From contig NZ_JBGMEB010000006.1 in the NCBI RefSeq assembly GCF_041447285.1, forward strand, positions 372,001 to 436,000: a stretch of DNA of 64,000 bases, given 5' to 3'. The notes under the pieces are model-generated. The model saw nothing but the letters and a program-made list of their open reading frames with translations, searched no databases and was not told where the DNA came from. This stretch comes from Methanomethylovorans sp041447285 (lineage in GTDB: Archaea > Halobacteriota > Methanosarcinia > Methanosarcinales > Methanosarcinaceae). The first letter of the stretch is position 1; every line of letters starts with the position of its first letter. Below, in pieces: positions 16,048 through 24,033 of this stretch. Position numbers and translations under genes: made by a program.

Positions 16048-17196
16048 TTACTCCTGCTTCTTTTCTTCATCTTTATTGAAAACTATCCTGCGAGCAGCAT
16101 GGGCAGTTACTCCAAGGGCTGCTACTCCAGCTCCAACCTTTGCAATTGTTCCTGCGCTTGCACTTGCCATAAGTGGCTGTCCTTCAGGCATTTGGTAGAA
16201 TGGAGATGCGCTGTCTGGGAAACCCGGTTCACAGCAGGATATACAGGGTGAACCCGCCTGTGTACACATGCTAACTCCGCCATTCCATTTACGAAGTCCG
16301 CAGTCAGAACGTGTGTAAGGTCCCTTGCATCCAACTTTCAGAAGGCATTGAGGACCTGCGAAATCGGTATCAAGTCTACCAGTGTCATAATATCCTCTGC
16401 GTGGGCAGTTATCGTGCATTGTGTTGCCAGCAGGGAAGAACACAAGGGGACGGTTGTACTCGTCAACTACTCCATCAAGGCTGTTGACATCTATTTTGCC
16501 AAGTATTGCGGCTGCAAGTGTGAGCATGACCCAATCGGGGTGAGCAGGACATCCTGCTATGTTTATAACTGGTTTGTCAATGTTAAGCTCTTTCAGCATA
16601 CCCTTTGAAGGATCTTCTTTCTGGAATGCCACACCTCTGAAATCAGTGAGATCCACTATGTCACTGTCTCCACAAGTGATTCCCCCATATGCGGCACATG
16701 CTCCAACAGCCACTATAAAGGCAGCATTCTGAGCGGCTTTTCCAAAGATCTCTTTAAAGGTACGTTCGCCAATCATGAGGTACTTTCCGGAACCTTCAGG
16801 ACCATTTGGAATGGAGCCTTCTACTACCAGTACATATCCTCCTTCCTCAATGGCTTCATCCAGCAGCATCTCTGAGTTAAGTTCGGATGTGTTTGCAGGG
16901 CTTCCATTAACAAAGATTCCTTGCTGTGCAAGCAAAGTCTCATGGTAAACGATCTCTACACTAAGCTTGTTTATTGCCTGGACAACGTCTGGGTTTGCAG
17001 CATCTATAAAAGATTCAGAACATCCAGTACACTCAGCTCCATGTAACCATATGATCTTAGTTTTGGAGAGCTCTAAGGCCTTAGTTATTTCTGTTTGGTG
17101 TAAACCGAGGAATGCAGATGCACCAATTGCACCTACAACCTTAAGGAATGTCCTTCTATCCATACTGAAAAAATCAGTTTTCACAGCCTTTTCCAT
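16048..17196 (-). CDS. vhtG: Methanophenazine hydrogenase small subunit VhtG, Tat-exported
   Basis: 382 aa from the ATG 10 nt after AGGAG; an in-frame ATG 93 nt upstream would add an atypical leader. The Tat signal DRRTFLKVVGAIGASAFLGL lies near the N-terminus. FeS-cluster motifs are present: HGAECTGCSES, VGACAAYGG, GCPAHPDW, and CKGPYTRSDCGLRKWNGG. A C-terminal hydrophobic helix (about 350-370) anchors it in the membrane. First gene of vhtGACD, divergent from hypCDABE. Confidence 0.96.
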   Translation of the reverse strand: MEKAVKTDFFSMDRRTFLKVVGAIGASAFLGLHQTEITKALELSKTKIIWLHGAECTGCSESFIDAANPDVVQAINKLSVEIVYHETLLAQQGIFVNGSPANTSELNSEMLLDEAIEEGGYVLVVEGSIPNGPEGSGKYLMIGERTFKEIFGKAAQNAAFIVAVGACAAYGGITCGDSDIVDLTDFRGVAFQKEDPSKGMLKELNIDKPVINIAGCPAHPDWVMLTLAAAILGKIDVNSLDGVVDEYNRPLVFFPAGNTMHDNCPRRGYYDTGRLDTDFAGPQCLLKVGCKGPYTRSDCGLRKWNGGVSMCTQAGSPCISCCEPGFPDSASPFYQMPEGQPLMASASAGTIAKVGAGVAALGVTAHAARRIVFNKDEEKKQE

Positions 17197-17289
17197 GGGT
17201 TCATAGCTCCTACTATATTCATGATTGATTATGATAGTGGTAACGTCATGATTTTTTATGTAGATAAACCTTTCCGACTTGTTTTTCAT

Positions 17290-17375
17290 CTTATAATATC
17301 AAATAATATATTTTCAAGAATTATTCTTTTGTTTGTTAAGTATGTTTAAATATCAATAGTAACTATTCGAAAGCC
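17290..17375. promoter_or_regulatory. Divergent vht/hyp promoter region with a 13-bp palindrome
   Basis: A minus-strand TATA-like element (about 17305-17315) would start vht mRNA near 17285, giving a leader of about 90 nt. On the plus strand TTTAAATA (17345-17352) puts the hyp start at about 17375, so hypC looks leaderless. AATAGT-A-ACTATT (17355-17367) is a perfect inverted repeat lying between that TATA box and the start, where a repressor would block initiation. Confidence 0.55.
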
Positions 17376-17615
17376 ATGTGTATTGCAATCCCTGGCAAAG
17401 TTACCTCATTGCTGGATGAGTCAACGGCTGTTGTCGATTTTGGTGGAGTACAAAAAAACGTAAAGCTTGACCTTCTCGGTGATTATGATAGTTCTATTCT
17501 GGGGCAATATGTTCTGGTGCATGTAGGGTATGCTATCTCCTTAATATCTGAAGAAGAAGGAAAAGAAACTGCTGAACTTTTTGAACAGCTCCTGGGTGAA
17601 GAGGATGTCTGCTGA
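17376..17615 (+). CDS. hypC: Hydrogenase assembly chaperone HypC
   Basis: 79 aa beginning MCIAIPGKV; the Cys2 exposed after Met removal is essential in this family for holding the Fe(CN)2CO unit with HypD. The remainder is an OB-like small barrel (AVVDFGGVQKNVKLDLLG, GQYVLVHVGYAISLI). No Shine-Dalgarno is present, consistent with a leaderless mRNA. It begins the hypCDABE operon and overlaps hypD by 11 bp. Confidence 0.96.
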   Translation: MCIAIPGKVTSLLDESTAVVDFGGVQKNVKLDLLGDYDSSILGQYVLVHVGYAISLISEEEGKETAELFEQLLGEEDVC

Positions 17616-18663
17616 GTCTGAGATTCTTGCAAAGATACACGAAATCTCACGTCCTCTTCGCATAATGCATATATGCGGTACTCATGAAAGAACGATCTCC
17701 CGCTATGGATTGCGGGATGTATTGCCTCCAGAAATAGAGGTTCTTAGTGGGCCAGGTTGTCCAGTATGCGTTACTCCTGAAAAAGAAATAGACCGTGCGA
17801 TTGCACTGGCAAAGGCAGGTATCATACTTACTACCTTTGGAGATATGATGCGTGTTCCTGGAAGCAGCGGAAGTCTCATGGATGCACGTTCTCAGGGCAG
17901 TGATGTAAGGATGGTTTATAGCATTGATGATGCTATCGCGCTTGCTCAAAAGACTCCTGACAAAAAAGTTGTTTTCTTTGGTATCGGTTTTGAAACAACA
18001 GCGCCTACAAATGCTGCTGCTGTTTTGCGCAAACCACCTAAAAATTTCAGTTTGATATTATCTCATAGGATAGTTCCGCCAGCACTTGTAGAGTTAGCAC
18101 ATGAGATCAATGTAGATGCTTTTATAGCTCCCGGTCATGTTTGTGCTATTACTGGCACTCAAATTTTCCAGCAATTTGCAGATATGGGTTTTCCAATTGT
18201 AGTAGCAGGATTTGAAGTAAAGGATGTTCTCCTTTCTATTCTTATGATATTGGAGCAGAAAGTAGCTGGTCATTCTATTGTCGAAAATGCATATACTAGA
18301 GCTGTGAGGAATGAAGGGAACCTTGTAGCACAGAAAATGATGCAAAAAGTCTTTGAAATCGTAGATTCAGAGTGGCGTGGACTTGGTGTAATAGAGAAAT
18401 CTGCTCTTATTCTAAAACCAGAGTTTGCAGAATACGATGCTGGATTACTCTACAGTGATATCATCACGGAATATTTGAAAGATATGTCCTATAGCAATCC
18501 TGCTGCTTCTCTTTGTCAATGCGCCAATATACTAAAAGGCAGGGAAAAACCTGAAAATTGTCCGCTTTTCGGGAAAAAGTGCACTCCCACAACACCTGTT
18601 GGGTCCTGTATGGTAAGCCAGGAAGGTATGTGCTATAATTGGTATCGATATAGAGGTGTCTGA
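17605..18663 (+). CDS. hypD: Hydrogenase expression/formation protein HypD
   Basis: 352 aa from the ATG after GGTGAAGAGG, within the end of hypC. Conserved HypD motifs are ICGTHERTISRYGLRDVLP, SGPGCPVCVTP, FFGIGFETTAPT, FIAPGHVCAITG and the C-terminal [4Fe-4S] Cys set (CQCANILKGREKPENCPLFGKKC). With HypC it is the scaffold on which the iron receives CN and CO ligands. Confidence 0.97.
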   Translation: MSAESEILAKIHEISRPLRIMHICGTHERTISRYGLRDVLPPEIEVLSGPGCPVCVTPEKEIDRAIALAKAGIILTTFGDMMRVPGSSGSLMDARSQGSDVRMVYSIDDAIALAQKTPDKKVVFFGIGFETTAPTNAAAVLRKPPKNFSLILSHRIVPPALVELAHEINVDAFIAPGHVCAITGTQIFQQFADMGFPIVVAGFEVKDVLLSILMILEQKVAGHSIVENAYTRAVRNEGNLVAQKMMQKVFEIVDSEWRGLGVIEKSALILKPEFAEYDAGLLYSDIITEYLKDMSYSNPAASLCQCANILKGREKPENCPLFGKKCTPTTPVGSCMVSQEGMCYNWYRYRGV

Positions 18664-18665
18664 GG

Positions 18666-19046
18666 ATGCATGAGTATTCTCTGGCGTGCAATATCATTGA
18701 ACATGTTATTTCTATTGCAGAGCTAAACAATGCAAAGGCTGTAAATAATATCACTATTGGTATCGGAAAACTGGCTCATGTAAATCCTGATCAAATACTC
18801 TTTTGCTTGGAAACACTCGCATCTGATTCCATTGCTCAGGGCACTGAATTCACATTAGTGGACATTTTTCCAGATCTGGAGTGCGAATGTGGTTACTCCT
18901 GCAATAGTGAGCAATTAATAAAAGACAGTGACAGATATGATGATATCAGGTTTTTTCTTGAGATACCCTGTCCCACATGTGGAAAAATAATGCATGAACT
19001 GGGCGGTAGGGATCTTGTCATACAGAGCATTGATATTGAACAATAA
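18666..19046 (+). CDS. hypA: Hydrogenase nickel insertion protein HypA
   Basis: 126 aa beginning MHEYSLACNII; His2 is the family nickel ligand. A zinc site follows with CECGYSC (about residues 74-80) and CPTCGK (about 101-106). HypA with HypB delivers nickel to the large subunit after HypCDEF have made the iron centre. It starts 2 bp after the hypD stop. Confidence 0.96.
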   Translation: MHEYSLACNIIEHVISIAELNNAKAVNNITIGIGKLAHVNPDQILFCLETLASDSIAQGTEFTLVDIFPDLECECGYSCNSEQLIKDSDRYDDIRFFLEIPCPTCGKIMHELGGRDLVIQSIDIEQ

Positions 19047-19078
19047 TCATTGAACAAAAATATAGGGAGAGTTCCATA

Positions 19079-19747
19079 ATGTTGATGCATGTGATCAATA
19101 TAGGACATGATGTCCTGAAGGCCAATGATAAACTTGCAGAGAAAAACAAAAAACTTCTGGAAAAGAACGGCGTATTTGCCATTAATATTATGGGTGCCAT
19201 AGGTTCAGGAAAAACTACACTGATCGAAAGAGCAGTAACAAAACTTGGTGAAAAATTCCGTATTGCTGTAATTGCCGGAGATGTTGTTGCAGATATGGAT
19301 GCAGGAAGGATTGCAAAGCTTGGCGTAACTACGATTCCAGTGAATACTGGCCGTGAGTGTCACTTGGATGCAAAGCTCGTGGAAAAAGCATTAAAATCCA
19401 TAGATTTGACAAATGTTGATCTTCTTATTATGGAGAATGTAGGAAATCTAATATGTCCTGCTGACTATCGTCTTGGGGAACATATGCGTGTGGTAGTTGT
19501 CAGTGTGACTGAAGGTGATGATATAATTTTGAAACACCCTGTCATATTCAAAACAGCCGATCTTGCAGTTATCCATAAAAAGGATCTTGCAGAAGCAGTG
19601 TTTGCAAGTGCAGAAAAAATGGAACATGATGTAAGACAGCTCAATGCAACTGTTCCTATCCTGAAGACCTCAATACACGATCCTACAAGCATGGAGCAGT
19701 GGTTCTCTATGATATCTTCCTCTGTTGAAGCACTCAAAAAAGGATGA
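19079..19747 (+). CDS. hypB: Hydrogenase nickel incorporation GTPase HypB
   Basis: 222 aa SIMIBI-class GTPase. The P-loop GAIGSGKTT (about 40-48), AGDVVADMDAGRI, CHLDA metal-site region and MENVGNLICPADYRLGE are all visible, and the IHKKDL base-recognition motif is present. It lacks a His-rich nickel-storage N-terminus, as in many archaea. GGGAG precedes the first ATG; a second ATG two codons later is also possible. Overlaps the start region of hypE. Confidence 0.96.
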   Translation: MLMHVINIGHDVLKANDKLAEKNKKLLEKNGVFAINIMGAIGSGKTTLIERAVTKLGEKFRIAVIAGDVVADMDAGRIAKLGVTTIPVNTGRECHLDAKLVEKALKSIDLTNVDLLIMENVGNLICPADYRLGEHMRVVVVSVTEGDDIILKHPVIFKTADLAVIHKKDLAEAVFASAEKMEHDVRQLNATVPILKTSIHDPTSMEQWFSMISSSVEALKKG

Positions 19748-19752
19748 TCAAT

Positions 19753-20808
19753 ATGGCACTTCAAGATAAGATCACCATGGAACATGGTGCTGGTGGTCAG
19801 TTCATGCAGGAACTGATCAGCAAAACTATTCTCGGTAACATCTCTAACCGCTCTGCAGGAAGTGTAGGTCTCGATGACCTGGATGATGGTGCAACCATCG
19901 ATTTGCCTGAAAGTCTTAAAGATGGCTCTTCTGAACTTGTAATAACTACTGACAGTCATGTAGTAGACCCCCTCTTCTTTCCAGGCGGGGACATAGGAAG
20001 ATTGTCTGTCTGTGGGACTGTGAATGATCTGACAGTCATGGGTGCTAAGCCACTTGCGTTGACATGTGCTATCATTCTAAGGGAAGGATTTGAATTATCC
20101 TTGCTTGAAAAAATAATCAAGTCTATGAACCTTGCTGCACAAGAAGCAAATGTTGCCATAGTTACTGGAGATACCAAAACCATACAGGGAAATAAACTGG
20201 ATTCCATTATTATCAATACTACCGGTGTAGGTATAGCTTCACCAGTTATACGTGATAATGGTCTTTCTCCAGGGGATAATATCATTGTTACGGGTAATTT
20301 GGGAGATCATGGTGTTGCATTATTGTCTTACAGAGAAGGATTTGATTTTGAGACAAAGCTGGAATCTGATGTTTCTCCATTGAATGATCTTCTAAAAGGG
20401 CCTCTGCAATTAAGGACTCCTGAAGGAAAGAGCGTAATCTCAGCAATGAAAGATCCTACTCGCGGAGGTCTGGCTTCCTCTATCAATGAGATAGCTCAGA
20501 AAAGCAATGTTGGTATACTCCTTGAAGAAAAATCGATTCCTATTAGCAATGCGGTAAGAGCCGCATGTGAAATGCTGGGTTTGAACCCGCTGGAGATTGC
20601 AAATGAGGGAAAGGCTGTCATCGGGGTACGGTCAGAATATGCTCAGGCTGTTCTTGATCTGCTGCATTCTCATAAATATGGCAAAAATGCATGCATTGTA
20701 GGAAAAGCCATATCCGAACATAAAGGAAAGGTTTTGCTCAGGACACCTATAGGGAGCCTACGCCAGTTGGCTATGCCAGTAGGTGACCCGATACCAAGAG
20801 TATGTTAA
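19753..20808 (+). CDS. hypE: Hydrogenase maturation protein HypE
   Basis: 351 aa from the second in-frame ATG (an ATG at 19744 overlapping the hypB stop is an alternative). Opening motif ITMEHGAGGQFMQELI, AIR-synthase-like core (FFPGGDIGRLSVCGTVNDL), and the decisive C-terminus PRVC, whose terminal Cys accepts the carbamoyl group from HypF and is dehydrated to thiocyanate. Last gene of hypCDABE, converging on tatA. Confidence 0.97.
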   Translation: MALQDKITMEHGAGGQFMQELISKTILGNISNRSAGSVGLDDLDDGATIDLPESLKDGSSELVITTDSHVVDPLFFPGGDIGRLSVCGTVNDLTVMGAKPLALTCAIILREGFELSLLEKIIKSMNLAAQEANVAIVTGDTKTIQGNKLDSIIINTTGVGIASPVIRDNGLSPGDNIIVTGNLGDHGVALLSYREGFDFETKLESDVSPLNDLLKGPLQLRTPEGKSVISAMKDPTRGGLASSINEIAQKSNVGILLEEKSIPISNAVRAACEMLGLNPLEIANEGKAVIGVRSEYAQAVLDLLHSHKYGKNACIVGKAISEHKGKVLLRTPIGSLRQLAMPVGDPIPRVC

Positions 20809-20817
20809 TTTAGCCTT

Positions 20818-21138
20818 TTACTCTTTTTTGAGAACTGCATTTATTTCGGCAAGAATCTCATCTTTGCTCTTGCCTTCAGTATTAATTCCAAGGTTTGCTG
20901 CAACCTGTTTTACATTTGACTCTTTGTCCTGATCTTGAGTATTATCCTCCGTTTTACTTTCTTTCAGGGATTTCTCATAGTTCTTCAGTGACTGTTCAGA
21001 CTCTTTCTGTGCTTTCTTGAACTCTCCCATTGAAGTTCCCATGGAACGAGCAAGTTCTGGAAGCTTAGTTGCGCCAAAAAGTAACAATAGAGCTGCAAAT
21101 ATAAGCAGCATTTCAGTAGGTCCTATTCCGCCTATCAT
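20818..21138 (-). CDS. tatA: Tat translocase subunit TatA (copy 1)
   Basis: 106 aa. One N-terminal membrane helix (MIGGIGPTEMLLIFAALLLLF), then the FG hinge and amphipathic helix (GATKLPELARSMGTSMGEFKKA), typical TatA. A charged coiled stretch is followed by a C-terminal motif NLGINTEGKSKDEILAEI that is repeated in the two paralogs upstream. It oligomerises to form the pore for folded proteins. It lies back-to-back with hypE; the next copy is 180 bp upstream. Confidence 0.93.
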   Translation of the reverse strand: MIGGIGPTEMLLIFAALLLLFGATKLPELARSMGTSMGEFKKAQKESEQSLKNYEKSLKESKTEDNTQDQDKESNVKQVAANLGINTEGKSKDEILAEINAVLKKE

Positions 21139-21317
21139 TATCTTCACATTCCGTTGTTATTTTAAGGATATTTATCCGTCTATATACGTTTTCCTATTCC
21201 ACTGATGGTAAAAAGTAGTGAAAACAAGTGTACACACAGTACTATTACATCTTTATTTTTCACTGTGTGCTAGATTCATCACTTATTGCAAATAGAAACT
21301 TCAAATAATGAAAATAA

Positions 21318-21638
21318 TTAATTTTTGAGCATCGAATTTATTTCGACAAGGAGTTCATCATTGCTCTTGCCTTCGGTGCTGATGCCAAGATTTGATGCTA
21401 CTTGTTTTACATTTGAATCTTTTTCCTTGGCCTGTTCTGTACTCTTTGCCTGGGTTGCGTTTTTCATAGATCTTTCATAGTCTCTTAAAGACTGTTCTGA
21501 TTCTTTTTGAGCCTTCTTAAACTCTCCCATGGAAGTCCCCATGGAACGCGCAAGTTCAGGTAGCTTATTTGCACCAAAAAGCAACAACAGAACTGCAAAT
21601 ATGAGCATCATTTCACTAGGTCCAATTCCTCCGATCAT
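21318..21638 (-). CDS. tatA: Tat translocase subunit TatA (copy 2)
   Basis: 106 aa, nearly identical in its first 60 residues to copy 1 (GIGPSEMMLIFAVLLLLFGANKLPELARS). The start is the ATG 6 nt after GGTGG. The C-terminal motif NLGISTEGKSNDELLVEI matches copy 1. The similarity indicates a recent tandem duplication, with divergence in the charged linker. Separated from copy 1 by an AT-rich 180-bp stretch that may carry its own promoter. Confidence 0.93.
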   Translation of the reverse strand: MIGGIGPSEMMLIFAVLLLLFGANKLPELARSMGTSMGEFKKAQKESEQSLRDYERSMKNATQAKSTEQAKEKDSNVKQVASNLGISTEGKSNDELLVEINSMLKN

Positions 21639-21675
21639 GATTTCCACCATCCGTTAGATCTTGCAGCGATATCAA

Positions 21676-21990
21676 CTATACGCTTTTTGCCTCGTCAGAT
21701 TTCATCTTTATAGACTCGGCCATCATGTTAAGCAGATCATCTGTACTCTTGCCTTCTACGTCTATTCCGGACGATCTTGCCATTTCTCTGATCTTACTTT
21801 CAATCTCTTCTTTTTCGTTTTTTTGAGGTTTCATATCAAGATCAGATAGTCCGAACTCTGCGGAAAGTTGTGCTTTTTTGAATTCCCCATATGCTTTTCC
21901 TGTAGCATGTGCTATTTCAGGTATCTTGTCCGGCCCATAGATAAACAATGCAGCAATCAATACTACAATTAACTCTACAGCACTGATCAT
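21676..21990 (-). CDS. Tat translocase TatA/TatB-like protein (copy 3)
   Basis: 104 aa and more divergent: membrane helix SAVELIVVLIAALFIYGPDKIPEIAHATGKAYGEFKKAQ with YGPDK in place of the FGANK hinge. The C-terminal segment SSGIDVEGKSTDDLLNMM is alignable with the other two copies. It could be a specialised TatA or play a TatB-like part. It lies 37 bp upstream of copy 2 and downstream of tatC. Confidence 0.85.
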   Translation of the reverse strand: MISAVELIVVLIAALFIYGPDKIPEIAHATGKAYGEFKKAQLSAEFGLSDLDMKPQKNEKEEIESKIREMARSSGIDVEGKSTDDLLNMMAESIKMKSDEAKSV

Positions 21991-22171
21991 GATATCGACA
22001 ATCCTATTCTGTTTTGGGATATATCTTTTTCGTTCTGTTCTTTTTTACTTAGAAGGGCCATCAAATTATTTGATTATTATTTTTAGTTTTATATTTTACA
22101 TGGTTTTCTATGTTAATTCTACCCGATGGATTTGAAGGATCTAACTATTCCTACCAGATCAACTCAAACAC

Positions 22172-22912
22172 TCAATAAAATCTTGAAAATAGTAATCCGA
22201 CTTCAAATAATATAACCAAAAGGCATGCACATACAAGTTGTGCTATGAATGTGGGATCTGGAGATAAGAACAGTACAAATGTCAAGAATGAAGTATATAC
22301 CACGATACGCATTTTGCGCAGTGTTTCACGTTTAATAAGTTGCATCTTCACGGCAAAAAACATTATTACTGGTATCTGGAATACAAGTCCTGCACCAGCT
22401 ATTAGTGTCACAGCTATAGAAATAGTCTGCTGCACCGAAATCTGGCTTTGTGCGACAGTATCAGATGATAGTATGATATATTTAAACATAAGAGGCATTA
22501 TGAAATGAACTGCCACTATTGAGCCTGTTATGAAGAACAGAAATGATGTAGGTACAATATTTTTAATGAACTTTCTTTCATTTGGGTACAACCCACGTGC
22601 TGCAAATCTGAACATCTCATAGAAAAAGAATGGAAATGTAAAAGCAATAGCAAGAAGAAATGAAACTTCCAGTCTTGCATATATCCACTCAAGAGGTGAG
22701 TAAATTGCCATTTCAGTACTGCTTCCAAGGAACATATTCCAGACATATTTCATTAGGTATCCTGAAATTGGATAGGACACAAGCATGAAAACAAACATTG
22801 CAATAATAACAACCATTAGACGATTGCGTAATTCTGCTAAATGAGATATCGCTGGTTCGGTGTAATCCCCATGAACCCCTGTTTTGTTCACAGTGTCCTC
22901 TTCATTTTTCAT
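22172..22912 (-). CDS. tatC: Tat translocase subunit TatC
   Basis: 246 aa with six membrane helices. Conserved features are the cytosolic start ISHLAELRNRLMVVI, SPLEW after helix 1, the first-loop motif FYEMFRFAARGLYPNERK, and SPDPTFIAQL in the last periplasmic loop. TatC recognises the twin-arginine signal. The placement next to a Tat-dependent hydrogenase suggests VhtG as a main client. Divergent from the second tatC-like gene. Confidence 0.95.
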   Translation of the reverse strand: MKNEEDTVNKTGVHGDYTEPAISHLAELRNRLMVVIIAMFVFMLVSYPISGYLMKYVWNMFLGSSTEMAIYSPLEWIYARLEVSFLLAIAFTFPFFFYEMFRFAARGLYPNERKFIKNIVPTSFLFFITGSIVAVHFIMPLMFKYIILSSDTVAQSQISVQQTISIAVTLIAGAGLVFQIPVIMFFAVKMQLIKRETLRKMRIVVYTSFLTFVLFLSPDPTFIAQLVCACLLVILFEVGLLFSRFY

Positions 22913-23218
22913 GAGTTTTCTCCAATAAAATAGAGTTTCTTCACTATCTTATAGCCTGCTTTCCTACAAAATCATTGAATTTAATAGTTGCTATTGATTC
23001 TCCATAGCTCTTAAAAATGATTTCATTTGAATAAACTTATATAGAAATAGGAATTGACTCAACCAAAACGGTAATGATTCTATCATATAATTTAACAACA
23101 TCACTGGACTATGAAGGATAGCAATACTCTTAATATGGATGTATCTGTAAAGCCTGCTGTAATATAAAAGGAGCCTCCTTTACCGGCAAAAATATGTAAT
23201 TACGGAGAAGACGATATT
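22913..23218. other. Intergenic region between divergent tatC genes
   Basis: 306 bp, AT-rich, no supported ORF. It contains promoters in both directions. On the plus side a TATA-like ATATAAAA (about 23162-23169) overlaps a perfect inverted repeat AAAGGAG-C-CTCCTTT (23167-23181), placed to act as an operator for the second tatC. Confidence 0.5.
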
Positions 23219-23962
23219 TTGGATTCTTATTTTGGAGATCTCAGTGTAATTATAACTGCATTGCGTAAAAAAGTCATTATATTATTCTCTATCTTCTTCA
23301 TTGCATTTTGCCTATTTTGGGGAGTAACTGGAACTGTAATTAACTCTATAAAAACTGATTTACTTCCAGAAGGTGCAAAACTTGTTTATGTCTCTCCTCT
23401 TGAGATAATGCTCCTTAAAATGAAAATTGCTCTTGTATTGAGTCTATTCACTGTAATTCCTGTTATGTTGTACATGGCTCTTAAGATCATATTACAGCGA
23501 AAAAAGATTCAGATAAACATAGATTCCAAGTTTTGGTTGCTGATTTCATTAATAATGCTTATTACATTTGTTGGGGGCGTTTGTTATGCATACTTCTTCA
23601 TGTTGCCTCTTTTCATAGATTATTTATATGTTGATGCATCTGCATCGGGAGTTGTTGCTACTTATTCAATATTCAGTTTCATTTCCTTTGCAGTACAAAC
23701 CTCAATAATATTCGGTTTTGTATTTCAGACTCCAATCATCCTTTTCTTGTTAAACAGATTTGGTTTGGTACAATATAGTACACTAGTAAGCTACCGTAAG
23801 CATATCTATATTATTTGTCTAGTTGTATCTGCTTTCATCACTCCATCTCCAGACATATTTAGTATGGTACTGGTTTCAATTCCGCTACTAATCCTCTTTG
23901 AGATAAGTCTTCTACTAGTCAGAATCTCAAATATCGGAAGAAAAAAGAGTAAAACAGCATAA
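23219..23962 (+). CDS. Divergent TatC-like protein
   Basis: 247 aa starting at TTG with GGAG 10 nt upstream. It has six membrane helices and the TatC topology: ALRKKVIILFSIFF at the N-terminus, VSPLEIMLLKMKIAL (aligned with SPLEW), and FITPSPDIFSMVLVSIPLLILFEI at the end. The first-loop FYEMFRF-like motif is lost. It may be a second, substrate-specific TatC or a partner of the first. It ends about 70 bp from hypF, converging. Confidence 0.8.
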   Translation: MDSYFGDLSVIITALRKKVIILFSIFFIAFCLFWGVTGTVINSIKTDLLPEGAKLVYVSPLEIMLLKMKIALVLSLFTVIPVMLYMALKIILQRKKIQINIDSKFWLLISLIMLITFVGGVCYAYFFMLPLFIDYLYVDASASGVVATYSIFSFISFAVQTSIIFGFVFQTPIILFLLNRFGLVQYSTLVSYRKHIYIICLVVSAFITPSPDIFSMVLVSIPLLILFEISLLLVRISNIGRKKSKTA

Positions 23963-24033
23963 CACTTATTCCATTGAAACGAAAATCTGTTTTATATAAT
24001 GTAGCGACACTCGGTGATATTTACTCCCCATTC

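Noticed and set aside
17197..17289. Upstream ATG for vhtG at 17289 adding 31 residues
   Set aside because: The extension lies before the Tat motif and would disrupt the signal peptide; the ATG at 17196 has AGGAG upstream.
23167..23181. AAAGGAGCCTCCTTT as a ribosome-binding hairpin
   Set aside because: It is too far (about 40 nt) from the tatC2 start to act as a Shine-Dalgarno; kept only as an operator candidate.
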